Shown here in pieces: positions 14,756-27,290 of a DNA stretch of 64,000 bases (the stretch's first letter is position 1; the number at the start of each line of letters is the position of its first letter). This stretch comes from Paulownia fortunei (taxonomy: Eukaryota; Streptophyta; Magnoliopsida; Lamiales; Paulowniaceae), in the NCBI GenBank assembly GCA_019321725.1, contig CM033115.1, positions 18,486,673-18,550,672 on the forward strand, given 5' to 3'. The position numbers and the translations under genes were made by a program. Below the pieces are notes generated by a model. The model searched no databases. It saw nothing but the letters and a program-made list of their open reading frames with translations, and was not told the DNA's origin.

Positions 14756-17700
14756 TTACACCGATCCTATGTCGTTCCAAGAAGCGAAAACGGGCAAGTG
14801 AGTTGTGGTGAGTGGAACAGGCCTCAGCTGAGCAGTTGGAATCCAGGAATTCCCATTACTTGAGGGGCTGATGAAATTAGTCTCCAAGGTACTGGGCTTT
14901 GCAAAGAGGAAGGGGGCACCATTTCTATCCGGGCTACCCTCCCTCGAGCTGCTCAAGCTGGTAACCAAAGACGATGGATTTGAAAAGTGTTGTGCCACGG
15001 GAGTGGACGATTCATTCACAACTGTTTGGCTTGAAGCAATGCTGATCAGATCATGCAGGGCTACTGAGAAAGAAGGATTTTGATAATACCCTGCATTTAT
15101 TGTTTTCAAATCATGTGATTCTATGTTGACATTTTCTTGATGCTGAGGGCATGGATTATGTAGCACCATTTTCCAATCAGGCACATTCCTGATGTTCTCC
15201 ATTTGAGCACAAACCTCACTTCGCTGTACTGTAACGTTGTGCTGAATGGCTGTCTCTGCTATAGGCTTCCTCTCCTTGTTTCGCCTTGCTACCTCTCCAG
15301 TTGGCAGAGTATTGCTTGCCATGATTTTCTCCACATCATATCGAGATATGTCGAAATTAGTGACAGCATTGACACCCCGGAACTTGATTGCAGCTACGTC
15401 ATAAGCTTCAGCTGCTTCCTCCTGTGTGCCTGAAATTCGACACGAAAAAAAATTAACTTCTCCAAGCCTATTCAGACCCCAATCCAGAAGCTACATAAGA
15501 AAGGCCTTTTTATTCTCTTTATCATTTTCTCATTAAAACATCCTCAAAAAAGGTGAAGTTCCAGTAAAATCAGCTAAACTACAGTCAAAATTGCTGTATG
15601 ATCAGCCTTACAAAAGCAATACTAATGGCTAGTCCCTGGATGCTCCCCTCATGCCAGAATCTTATGGACAGAAGCAATAATTCACATGGATATTATTTGC
15701 ATGCAAAATCAAATCTATAATGCTGAAACAACATTACCATATAGTGGAACTGTGTAAAATTATAAAGAGAAGACTCTATCGTTTGAAGCATGGTGACAAC
15801 TTACTGAAAGTTCCAAGGTAGAGGTCCTTGTTCCCTGCAACCCGGCCAATCCTAGCTTGCCATCTTCCATGCTGATGATGCCTGTTACCAAAAATTAACC
15901 ATAAGTATTAATAGAATGATCTTCAAGAAGATTAAGTTGTAAGTTCTAACAGGTTGAAGAAAACTGAATTAACCTTGTGACACCTCTGTACATCGAAGCA
16001 CCTCTTGAAAATCCACTACTTTTCCTGAAGTTGGAAAAGCAAAGTTTAACATAAGATTCAACACAAAGAGTTGTTTTTTTTTTTTTTTTCATTTTCCTTT
16101 ATGCGTTGGGATAAAACAAAGGCAACAAACTTGTCAATTGTTAAGTAAGTTCACCTTCTCAAGTGAGCGACATATTCTTGTCGGCTCATGTTCTTCATTT
16201 CCTCAAGTTCTTGATGGTAACTTTCCAACTGCATAAACAGCAAACATATAACTCTGCCAGCTTACAGAAAAATCCTAAGAATTTATTACACACAAGACTT
16301 ATGAATTGACCTATACCGGAAAGTTTATATGGGTTGAAGGGCCCCAATATTTGAGAGCAGCAAGATCATAAGCTCTGGCAGCTTTCTCTTCCATATCATA
16401 GCCTCCTGAAATGTTGGTACCAATGGTAAATTGTAACTCACATGTTAATGCTTCCCACATTAAGCAAGTAATTTTCCATTCTAGCTGGAAGTATATTCTT
16501 ACCAAGATAAACTGAATATCATGTGGTTTGATGAGAGCAGCACATCAGGACAAAAAGAAGGAACATAAAAGCAAAATTCAAACCAAAGAGTTAGACAAAG
16601 AAATTGGAGAAAAATAAGGGAGTCAAACTATGCATAAAAAGAATAGTGTAAAGGGCTTTTATTTTCTAAGCTAACCTTGCCTTCCTTTTCTAGTCTGCCC
16701 CTCCTTCTTGCAGCTGTTATCCCATAAGTGAGCTTCATACCTACCTGTCCACCGATGTCTGTGGGAAAGACAGATAATGGCAATATATTCAATCAAATGA
16801 AGTTCAAAACAGACATAGACGTAGAACCAAAACATGAAACACATAGGGGTAGAGGGCTGGGGAAGTGAAGAAAAAAAATTGAAACTTATTCAAAATTTAT
16901 GCTAAAATTAATAATATCTTGAGGACTTTAATTAAGACATAGACTGACCTTGTCACACCTCTATACTGAGATGTTCTCTGGCCAAATGTGTCAATAGATT
17001 TCCTATGAACAGTTTGCTTCTGTGCCATTTTCTCAGACCCTCTCTTCTTAGTTTCCATGGCCACACAGTCAGTAGTCTTAGTGGGTGAGATCTGCCTGGA
17101 TGCAGTTATACAGCTTGACTGAGAACCGGGACTCATAGACAAGGTCAAAGACTGTAACTCACCACACCCCATTGCACCCCTATCTTCAACAATGCTTGTG
17201 TTGTTAACCTGCTGTTCAAGTTCTTGGTCATGATCAATCCATGTTTTCAAGCATGGAAAATCAGCCTCAGATATTGAAGGATTCTGAGTGTTACAGCCCA
17301 CAAGTTGAGTTTGCTTGTTATTAGGTTGATCCTCTTCGGTTGTTTGGTAGATACCGCTGCAGTTGAGCCCAGAATAATACTGCTGCCTAAAGGGCTCTTG
17401 GTTATAAAATGCGCTGTCTAGACTTAAAATCATGGCATCCCTCTGATGGGCACCGTACTGATGAGTTGCCATTGTTGCACCACCCAAGAAATCTTCCAGT
17501 TTGGGAGAAGAACCTGGCACCATAGCTTCTTGACGGTAAAGAAAAAACATAGATACCAAAACAAAAAGAGAGTCCAAAAAAAAAGAAACAAGTCAAAAGA
17601 ATGAAGCTAACCTTCTGAATGAGATCTAGAGAGGGCCTCCATAATGCAAAGAGAACCATCTGATTTGAGAGGCATTACTGACAAAGGAGAGTGAAAGTCA

Positions 17701-17903
17701 CCATTTTCAACCACACCATAACAGACTGTCGAGCTGTTGAGGTGGGAAGAGGAAAGATAGAAACTTTCTGAAGTAGGAGGAGCTTCTGTTTGATGACTAA
17801 AATGATGAGTATGATGATCTGAAGCAGTGTTAGCCTCCATTTTCATGTGGGGTGAGAGAGAAAATCCCAACCAGTTATCGTTATCATCCTTCATGGACAT
17901 CAT
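14756..17903 (-). CDS. ANT: AINTEGUMENTA, double AP2-domain transcription factor, 9 exons
   Basis: Predicted 641-residue AP2 factor. Exons in transcript order: 17903-17612, 17525-16949, 16758-16676, 16511-16503 (9 nt), 16405-16317, 16228-16155, 16024-15974, 15881-15805, 15429-14756. All junctions are GT..AG and the frame closes at TAA. The exon 2 acceptor could instead be at 17528, adding one residue. ANT-specific marks are [17 protein letters not shown] (75-91), [34 protein letters not shown] and the C-terminal end [11 protein letters not shown]2 repeat 1 spans about 284-350 ([39 protein letters not shown]) and repeat 2 about 387-444 ([20 protein letters not shown], then [16 protein letters not shown]). 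The linker is also conserved. The family acts in the nucleus to sustain cell division in ovules, floral organs and leaves. The protein is longer than Arabidopsis ANT (555 residues as I recall), mostly outside the AP2 repeats. No damage is visible. Confidence 0.96.
16503..16511 (-). other. ANT: 9-nt micro-exon of ANT
   Basis: On the minus strand the bases read ATTCAG|TTTATCTTG|GTAAGAA. Joined to exon 3 (ending CAA G) and exon 5 (starting GA GGC), the micro-exon restores the conserved RQVYLGGYD of AP2 repeat 1. Without it that motif loses VYL while the frame is kept. Such a tiny exon is, to my knowledge, conserved in the AP2/ANT lineage and is often missed by gene finders. Confidence 0.93.
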
Positions 17904-18180
17904 CTTCTATAGTCTCTCTCAGTTTATCATACACATAAACACACACTATTGTTTTCCTTTCCAGTTCCACCAGGCAAGTCAATCATTTAGAAGAAAATGG
18001 AGTAATCATTTGTAGTCTTGCTGCAGAAACTCCCATGAGAACCAGAGAAAACAAGCTCACCAGCCTAACGAGAAACTCTTCTCTCCTATCTATGCAAACC
18101 CCTCCACAAAAGTCTCTCTCCTCTCTCTCTCATACACACACAACACAATATATATATATATATATATATATACTTTAAAC
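17904..18180 (-). promoter_or_regulatory. ANT 5' leader and core promoter region with three uORFs
   Basis: Reading toward the ANT start, a (TA)n tract at about 18148-18172 is followed by GT- and GA-rich sequence, a common plant core-promoter and leader pattern. Three short uORFs precede the ANT ATG: 18133-18086 (16 codons with stop, starting MRERGERLL), 18036-17983 (18 codons, MGVSAARLQMITPFSSK) and 17930-17919 (MIN). All end before the main start. The transcription start is not known, so the first uORF may lie outside the transcript. Confidence 0.5.
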
Positions 18181-18410
18181 TAAACAAAAAGAATGAATTT
18201 CAGCAGGTAACATATGCTGGGAAATGGGTAGCATTCCTCCGTGCCTTCCATAGGGATCTGTGTACATATATTTACATATATCTATGAGGTACCTAAGAAA
18301 GAACAAGACTTTTTTGCATTTCTTTTTTCTTCCAAACACGCTTTGCTGAACTCTTAAAACCCTTCCTTAAACCCAAGATGTCTTAACAACAAACAAAGCA
18401 AAAAAAAACC

Positions 18411-18602
18411 AGTTGCACTCCTATCCAATTTCCCAGTTCCGACTTCGAAGATAATCCCTGCACCGTCGTAGTCCCTCACACCCTCAAAAAACAAAGCACA
18501 AAACCCCAGTTGCACTCCTATACAATTTCCCAGTTCCCACTTCGAAGATAATCCCTGCACTTATAATGGATGTCTTAGTCCCTCACACCCTCAAAAAACA
18601 AT
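18411..18602. repeat. Tandem duplication (~97 bp) upstream of ANT
   Basis: Unit 1 starts at 18411 and unit 2 at 18508, both with AGTTGCACTCCTAT. The copies are nearly identical, but unit 2 has a short different segment (TTATAATGGATGTCTTA) where unit 1 has CGTCGTA. It lies 500-700 bp upstream of the ANT start, so it may fall in the promoter. Confidence 0.88.
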
Positions 18603-19850
18603 GTAAAAATATTCTTTTGACAACTCACTTTTCTTTAAGGCCATGGTTTTGGTGACAATTAATTTGTCTTGTACTTGGATACTTCTTTTCTCTAAAAGAA
18701 TAATTACGCCTATTTGTTACTTTGGCCATCTTGGAATTACTTATATTGTGAAATGCAGTAAAAGTAAGATGTTTTACTATTTTTTTTTAAATTAACCTAG
18801 ATTTTGTTACTAGTACAATAAAATAAATTTCATCAACAAGGATCTATGTTGCTTAGACTATTTTTTACTAAATTAAAAAAAAATTGATTTAGTTAGTCTT
18901 ATATTCCATTTAACTGTTTGATAAAGTTTAGAATGATTGACTAAAAAAATCAATTATTTAGAAATTTAATCTTTTTTTTGTCGTTTTGAATTAATGTTAG
19001 ATCAAAACATCATCTTATAAATGTACAACCAAACACCTTTTTGTACTATTGATTAATTACAAATAAATTATTCTATAAATAATTTAACAAATAATCATAA
19101 TTAGAATATATAATTTAAACTAAATAGGCCCTAGCAATGTTCAGTTCTGTGCGTAACAATATACCATAAACTGAATGAATAATTATTATTTTGTGTATTT
19201 CTATTTTATTACTAAGATATGTGTTTCTTGTTTCATCACAAAAATGATGCAGATAATACTAGCACTGGCGTAAAGTTTCATAGCGAGGAAGTGTGTCTCT
19301 CATTCAGTTTGGATTGCATTGCATTTTATGAATCGTATTATATATATATATATTATGTGTATAAAATATTTTTTAAAATATATAATTAAAATTAAATATA
19401 TATAAATAATATGTATTATTAAATTATAATATATAATATGAAATAGAATATAAAATTATAGTAAAATATTTAAATTATTTAAAGAGCCAATGGCATAAAA
19501 GGAAAGTCAGACAAAACAAAACAAGACTGCTTTAAATTTACAGGGCCCGAATAGATTTGAAGGGCAGAAGCTGTGGATCTGCCCATCCAGTCACTTCATG
19601 TAGTACAGCTTTTCTGAATCATCTCTCTCTCTCAATCATAAAGTCCAATTTCAACAACAGTAGGAGGTCTTACAGCTCTTTCCCTCCAACTTATATTTAC
19701 TGGATAATATATTAATTTTATGAATAATTAATAATTTATGAAATGAGATATTTGTTAATAATTCAAGCATTTAATCAATAATATATTGATGTAATATATT
19801 ACACCTCTACAATTAATAGAAAGCTTTACTAATTATTGAATTTTAATATT

Positions 19851-20183
19851 CGTTTGATTTTATTTTCAAACTCATTGTCATATTTTTAATATTTTTAGGG
19901 ATGAAAATATTTTCACTATATTTTTATGCTAAAAAATATTATATTAATTTAAAAATAAAAATATTTTTATTTTATATTATTTTTTGTATGAAATGACATG
20001 GAGTTCAAGTAGGTTTTAAAATAGATTTGATAGGTATTTAAAAAAATGTGAAATATTAGTAGATTTGAATATGAATTTTAAAAATAAAAATAAATTGTAT
20101 TTTTTATGAAAATGAATAAACAAATGTATTTTTAAAATTTTAAATTGTATAAATTAAAAAAAATCTGAAAATGAAAACAAAAG
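19851..20183. mobile_element. Small TIR element (MITE), copy A
   Basis: The left end begins CGTTTGATTTTATTTTCA and the right end, read inverted, begins CTTTTGTTTTCATTTTCA, forming short imperfect terminal inverted repeats. The 333-bp AT-rich interior resembles 51060-51397 in the same orientation (shared TTTTTGTATGAAA, TTTGATAGRTAT and TTTTTAAARTTTTAAA). It has no coding capacity. No target-site duplication was established. Confidence 0.5.
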
Positions 20184-20955
20184 ATTCTGAGTGTTTTCAC
20201 CACCAATTTTATTGATTGAATGGATAGAGTTGAAAACGAAATTTTGGTTTTCCATTTGAAAAGTGTGAAATAAAAATAAGGGATGACAAAATAAACAATG
20301 CACGTCTTAGTTTGACATAAAATAGCTATTTTTTGGACTTTAACGGCTAAATATTGAAAATAAGATTATCTTACAACTGGCCAGTTTGGACAAGTGTTTC
20401 AATTCAATAAAAGTACCTATTCTAAATTTGACATATTACTAAAGCCATGATTGTCTATGAACAAGTTAGAAAAAAACCAATTAAATTTTTGAATGATATC
20501 ATCATTTTCCCAAACATTCATGCACATGCCAACTGTTCATGAATATATCAACATTTAATCTCTAAAATAACACTTGAATGTTAGGAAAAATATGAAAAAA
20601 TTACTGTGACAATCTTTGTTCAAGAAAACTCGTATAAATATTTTTATTTTTCATATATATTTTGAATTGTTGAGTAATAGTATGTATATTTGATATAAAA
20701 CATATAATATACGTATTATATTTTTTCATATAATACTTGATAAATAATACACTATTTTAATAAATATAAAAATTATTAAAAAGTTATTTATAAATATTAA
20801 TGAAATATCATAAAAGTAAAAATTAAAAATTATAATAATTTATGAATGTATTATTTATTATTAAACACTTATCTTTAAGCTATGTCATAATATTTTAAAA
20901 TTTTTTTTCATAATTTAAAATTAAGTATAAACACTATTTTATATAAAAAAAATAT

Positions 20956-21053
20956 AAGAATAAGTAGTATTTTTATTCTGAATAATTTTTTTACATTCAT
21001 ATTTAAGAATAAGTAGTATTTTTGCTTTGAATATTTTTTCATTCGTATTTTAC
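20956..21053. repeat. 49-bp imperfect tandem duplication
   Basis: AAGAATAAGTAGTATTTTT occurs at 20956 and again at 21005, each followed by related AATATTTTTTNCATTC sequence. Confidence 0.75.
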
Positions 21054-23709
21054 TCGTTTATCTATGAGTAGAAATACATGATAGGTGCCTTAGTACATAT
21101 TAGAAACAATGGAAAAAAAATAAAATCAAGAAGATGAAGAATATTTTTTCATTAATCTTTGTTTTCGACTAATTACAAGCATTCTTTTAACTAATTATCA
21201 CTGTCTTATATTGTAGTTCTTTTTTAATTTTTTATTACTTTTGATTAAAATATTTTGATTTTTTCAATTGCATCTACAATAAATATCAATCATCACTAAC
21301 TGCACACAGACACACAGATTTTACTTCAATTCATTTCCCTCCATATTTTTCACTATATAGTTCTTATTAAAATTAATTTATTGAATAAAAGTGGGTAAAC
21401 ACCATGTATGATGGCTACTTCTTTCCCAAAAAAAATTATTCAATATAAATTCTTATATGTATATTAGATTATCATTATTAAGAATGTCGCTCCTTTTACA
21501 TATCCCGCAAGACGGAGTCACATAGAGAATTTAAAAACAAAATACAATAAATAAATTTTGAATCCAAAGTGATCATAAAAAGCTTCTTATGTTCAATTTA
21601 TAAATGAAAAACCAATATGTATAGAAAACGACAAACTATTTGCTATTTTTCTTAATAAAATAACCAATTGAAAATATTTATGATAAATATGTAATTTAAT
21701 CTAAAGATTACAAAAAAGTATTATACGATCATCACAAAATAAAAATTATGCTTCATTGTTTAAGAGATGTGTCTTTTTTAAAGTGGGAATGGTGTATTAG
21801 TCAACACCTGATTACAGACAAAAAGGCGGGGGTGGGTCTCTTTTTGCTCCATATATTCCCGGAATGATGATCAAAGGGCCCTCTAAAATCACGATGCTTT
21901 TTTTTGGCGATAATCCTTCGATTTATTTCCCATCTTAAGATCTCTTATTTAGTTGTCAGCCAACAGATTAATGACTAATGTGCCCTTCAAAAATTAACAG
22001 ATTTAAATGTTTAGTAATTGGTTGGTTGAAAAGATGGCACTACCATTAAAGGAATCTGCGATGAGATTGGTCACATGTAAGAATTTCGATGGGTTTTTTT
22101 TAGTCTCGATTTGATTTTGGGGCAAATGCAATTCATTTAAAGAATTTTGGGGGTAAAGTGTTATTTTTTTAAGAAAATTAATAATAATATATTATGAATT
22201 AATTATTTATATAATTAATGTGTATCGGGTATATCTATACGCAATAGATTATCAATACACGTATTTCGAACCAAACTTATTTACCAGCATCATTTTGATC
22301 GAATCATAAAGATATCTTTCTCGTTGGTGATGAATAACTACTAGAGTTATTTATTTAATTTTACACTATAAATTTTTGGTGTCTATGGGAATAAGGATCG
22401 GGATCGGGAGAATTACGTTCACTTTCACACATTATATTGAATGGAGATTAGAGATATATATTTTTATTCAATGAAAAATTCCAATTCAACTAGAAAACTC
22501 AATCTCACTCAAATTATGGAGATATCTAACTAAATATGGATGTCAATTGAATTAAGGGTATAAACTCCGATATAATTTCCAATATTTTTTTTGGTACCTA
22601 TCTGTCATATGATAATTTTTGGTAAATTTTTTTTGAAGGAAATAAGCATCAAGGGCAACAAGCAACTATTTTGATTTTGAGGGATAATACCCTATTTTTT
22701 CGTTTCTAAATGGATTATTGTAGCTTTGTTTAGAGTTGGTTCGGTCTCAGATTCAGTATTTTTGTGAAAAAATGATTGGAAAAAATTACTATGTGAAAAT
22801 ACATGAGGAATTGTAAGATATATTTGATTTTAATTTTGATGGAAACGATTCCTATTGTAAATATCATATTTTATAAAATTTTATTTGGTTAATAATGTCA
22901 CATTACTATTTTATATTATTATATGTTCTTTAAATTCATATAATGATTGGATGATATATATAAATATATTTTTTATTAATAAGATGGTTTGAATATTTAT
23001 AAAAATATATATAAATTTATATATATGTAGAACAATGATTAGTATTGTTCTATAATATTTTTGTAAGATAAAAAATATGTTTTGGAGAATTTAGTGTTTG
23101 AATGCTTGAAAACATTAAAACTAAAATAAACTGATTCCAAATAAAACTATGTAAAAATCAATTTTTTTAGGAGTAGAATGTTATTTATCCAAATATATAT
23201 ATATACACACACACGCGTATTTGAATTGTATCGTGTTATAATTTTACAATTAAAAACTATCATGACTTATATCTATATCATGACATACTTTGTGTCTTGA
23301 TGTTCATATTTGTAAATCATAACCCTAAAATATAATTACCCTCGTTTGAAAATCTTGGCACACAGAAGTAGTTTGGTTGGCAGCACATAGAAGACAATTG
23401 TTTCACAAACTTATTAATGATGATGGGGTTCCTTTATATATTCGTGCGGGTTATTTGCATGCAGAAGTCAGTGCATGAAGCTGGATTTCTTTTGGAGATA
23501 GATTTTCAAATGTTAATGATTTTGTTTGAATCTTTGAATGAAAGAAAAAGAGTTTTTGGGAGGGGGAAAAAAAAAAAAAAAAAAGCAAACGTTGTAGTAG
23601 GAAGAGGGACTCTTTTCCGATTATGTGGTAATGATGAGTGAATCCACCAACACTAAGCACAAAAATTCTGCCTTTTTTTCTGAAAACAAATCATGGGCAT
23701 GCCCCACCG

Positions 23710-23727
23710 CCCCCCCCCCCCCCCCCC
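23710..23727. repeat. C18 homopolymer
   Basis: Eighteen consecutive C residues follow CCCCACCG and precede TCTCTAG. The length of such a run is hard to sequence, so it should be treated as uncertain. Confidence 0.85.
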
Positions 23728-24512
23728 TCTCTAGTTTCCAATTATACACATATTTCTCCAATACATTTCATCTATTTGATATTCTTTTTTTTTCTTAATA
23801 TTATAAGTATATCTTGACGTGACATGCAGTTTAGTAAAAATTAAAAATTAAAAATTCTAAGTATTTTTTCTATATTACTCTTAAAAATAGTGGTTGAGAG
23901 TTTTTTCTCTCTTTTCTTTTTAGAAAAATGAGGATATGGGTATTTGAGTTAAATAATTACTTTTTCTAAAATTGTGTTTTTTTGGGGGGAAAAATATTTT
24001 AAAAAGTTGAGCCTTATTTTGAGATATTTAAAAAAATAAAAATAATAAATTTAAGACAGAATTGAGTAAGTAATTGTTATATGTACTAATTTATTTGTTA
24101 GTTATGGAGCTATAATGACTTAGTGAGTATAAACTCAATGGTAGACTCAATAAAATTAATCTAAGTCCCTTCTAGTGGATTCATACTTGCATCAAATATT
24201 ATATGATAATTCATTATTTGATTTTTTTACATACATTAAATATCTATCTCTCTTCTCAAAATTAGGAATTCTGACTCCATTCATGCTAGTAATTTAGATT
24301 TGTTTAATTTTCCACGAGTCGGATCCTCTGTTGCGTATGGTGTTTCATTTTATATTTCTAATAATACCCATGCATGCTAAGTTTATTGGACGACATTATT
24401 AATATACATTTGACGTGTAATAATATTATTGAAACAGAAAATACAATAATATTTGCAATAGAGGATCCAAATTGAATTATCCGTACAGTCCACTACGAGT
24501 CGTAAATGATAT

Positions 24513-24619
24513 AAAAGTTACAATATCGAGCGGTTTGATCAACAATCTTGAGGGGTTTGATCAACAATTCTTTGAATTTGAAAAGTTACAATCTTGAGGG
24601 GTCTGATCAACAATTCTTC
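24513..24619. repeat. Three short imperfect direct repeats
   Basis: GGTTTGATCAACAAT-type motifs occur at about 24531, 24554 and 24600, the latter two preceded by CTTGAGGGG. AAAAGTTACAAT occurs at 24513 and 24581. The open frame running through this block (24548-24856) gives a peptide I do not recognise and is not called as a gene. Confidence 0.7.
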
Positions 24620-25485
24620 GACTTTTTGTGGGGTTCTGTTGGCAAAAAAACTGTTTACCTATGTAAATTCATAAATGTCGCAATTAAACAACCTGCAGCA
24701 GAAGAAAAAGGAAGGCATTTTAAGGCTGGAATGTTGTACATTCTTCTGCTTTCTAATTTTTGGACTTTTCTGTCTGATTTTACCTCAGCCAGATTGAACT
24801 TCATCCCAGCTTTCACAACATTAATGCCATTTTGCCCAATATATCCAGAAAATTAAAGACAAGAGCTAGACTAGGTTGAGATGACAAACTTTTATTAAAT
24901 TTTCACCCAACCACATATTCTCTCTTGTCATGTTTCTCAAGTCAAAAGGATAAAGACAGGCATGCACAAGATGACACCCGCAGAGCAATTTATGATGCTG
25001 CAACTAGTAAGCCTGGAACCATAACCTCTATTCCAGTCATTATTATTTTTAGGAGCGAGCTCTCGAGATTTCGACTCCCAAAATAATTACAATCATCCAT
25101 ATATAAGAACACATGATTAGCATCTCATAGATGAATATTGTAATTGTCTCAAGATTTAAAGCTTGGAAATTGCCTAAAAATCACAGGATATTTACTATCC
25201 ACACGTACACACGGACAAACGAAACACACACACACATGGAGCATATGTAGAGAAGAAAAATGAATGAGAGGTACTAACAAGAAACAGAGGCTCACGAGAG
25301 AGAGAGAGAGAGAATCCAAAACAAAATCTAAGATATACTATATATGAAAGCAAATAGCTCGATAAAGTAGAGTTGGGGTGGTGTGTGTGAATGGTCAGTG
25401 ATGCATTTGCTAGTTAACATCTCAGAATGACAATAGCTATTAAAGTCTGAGTCCTTCAATTCCCATATCCACCATTACACCAAAG

Positions 25486-25508
25486 CCCCCCCACCCCACC
25501 CCACCCCA
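25486..25508. repeat. C-rich block with G-quadruplex potential on the minus strand
   Basis: Runs of four or more C separated by single A residues (CCCCCCCACCCC and so on) give four G4 tracts with one-base loops on the minus strand. This is a sequence-level prediction only. Confidence 0.6.
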
Positions 25509-25852
25509 CAACAAACTAATGGTACACAGTTTATATCTCACCTCTCCCCACCTTTTTGTTACGTAACACCTATTCTTTTTAACTTTTTTTTTTTTTTTGG
25601 CACTTTTAAGTACATTTTTTTTTAGCTTTGTAAAAGATTTGTTAAATCATATCCCTAATGAAAATTTTGGATGGATGCACCCAATCCATCCCCCACATTT
25701 GAATCGAGAAGATTGGAAATATATCTTGGATTGAATGCAATGTATTTGATATTAAATAATCACTCTCAATAGAAAGAATGGTAAAAAATTTAAGGGGATG
25801 TCCAATGTTGAATAGGAAACAGAGAGTTTGTTGTATCCATTCATCCAAAAAT

Positions 25853-26030
25853 TTGTTAGCTAAAGAGGAAGAATATGAATCCATTGTCTCTCCCATCTCA
25901 GCCCGCAATGATAGGTCACAGTCTAAGCCTAACTGTGTGAATTGTTAGCTAAAGAGGAAGAATATGAATCCATTGTCTCTCTCCCATCTCAGCCAGCAAT
26001 GATAGGTCACAGTCTAAGCCTAACTGTGTG
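25853..26030. repeat. 89-bp near-exact tandem duplication
   Basis: Unit 1 (25853-25941) and unit 2 (25942-26030) both start TTGTTAGCTAAAGAGGAAG. Differences are one CT dinucleotide expansion (TCTCTCCC against TCTCTCTCCC) and CCCGC against CCAGC. The high identity indicates a recent event. Confidence 0.92.
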
Positions 26031-27253
26031 GTCACAATCATCATAGATCCCCCTATCTTTGTATATCAGATCAGGTAAATTGACTGTCTTCTCTTAAAAC
26101 ACAAATACAGTAAGAACCTAAGAAACAAAATAGATACATCATAAAAGCAGCATCTAAATCAACAAACCTGTCCTATGCTAAGACATCATTTTATGTTCTG
26201 AAAGCTTTCTTCCAATGAGCATAAAATCCAAACAATATTTTTTTTTTTTTTTATTTTTTTTGTTTTGGGCGGGGGGAGGGATTGTTCTATGTCAGATATT
26301 AATTGTTTAGCACTTCAGGTGTTGTTCAATTTCAAAGTTCAAATGCAATATCAGAGATGAGGTCCCAATACTTTTTAAATACAAGGTTTTGGGCTAAATT
26401 TGCACATATATTTGTAAGTTTGTTAATTTATTATCATTTTAATTTTATTGATTATTGACCGATATATTTAATTAAGTAAGATTGTGAATTCATTGTCTTT
26501 GCAATTTGGTTATTATTGATAGATGTAATAAATTAAATTCTGACTCGTATCTTGATGTGATGATATAATAATTGTTCCTAAAAAATAATAGTATCAGGGA
26601 TAGCTACAAGTTTGATCTTTCATTTTTGTTAGCAATTCATTTTGGCCCTTTGGTTTATTCTTCATCAAATTTAGTTCCTCCTATTATTATTTTTTTAACA
26701 TAAAGGGTTCTAGCGATTTGAACTCTGTCAAATTCCAGTGGAACTAGTTCCTTAGAACGCACATGAGAATTGAAAATATAAGGGTGCGATTGGTTGGCTA
26801 CTTCATTTCAAAAAAATAATTTTATGAGAAAAAGTAAAGTTGAGAGGTTTGTACTTTTCATAGTTTTCATCCCTAAATTGAAAATATTCATAATTTTGTG
26901 CAATTTCATAAGCAATTAAAAGAGGGTTAATAGTAAAAAAACTGATTTTTTGTCAAAACTGATCAGTTGGACAAGAGCCTAGAGACACTAAAATCAATTT
27001 CATGGCAAAGATGAGGGACTTAAAATAAAATTATTCCACAATAATACAATAGTTGCAAGAGGGCACTTTAATGTGTATGCTGATGGAATGACCTGACAAT
27101 GCAAATTAATGGATTCACTTTTTATGATAAATGACTATTAAGATTTCTTTCCCTACAATGGTGTTGGGAAATTTTGACAGCAAACATGTCACAGCTAGCA
27201 ATAAAAGAATTGATAGTGAAGACTAAACAGAAAACCAAACAGTACTTTGCCCC

Positions 27254-27290
27254 TATTTAAAGCTTCTTCCCATTGCTCATGGACTCAGGT
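27254..27290 (+). promoter_or_regulatory. Possible orphan promoter and first exon
   Basis: TATTTAA (27254-27260) lies 19 bases before an ATG (27279), which is followed eight bases later by a strong donor (CTCAG|GTGAGTAA at 27289). That would be a first exon coding only Met-Asp-Ser. No downstream exon was found, so this may be chance. Confidence 0.2.

Noticed and set aside
24548..24856. 102-codon frame
   Set aside because: It begins inside a direct-repeat block, shows no recognisable domain and has no splice or promoter context.
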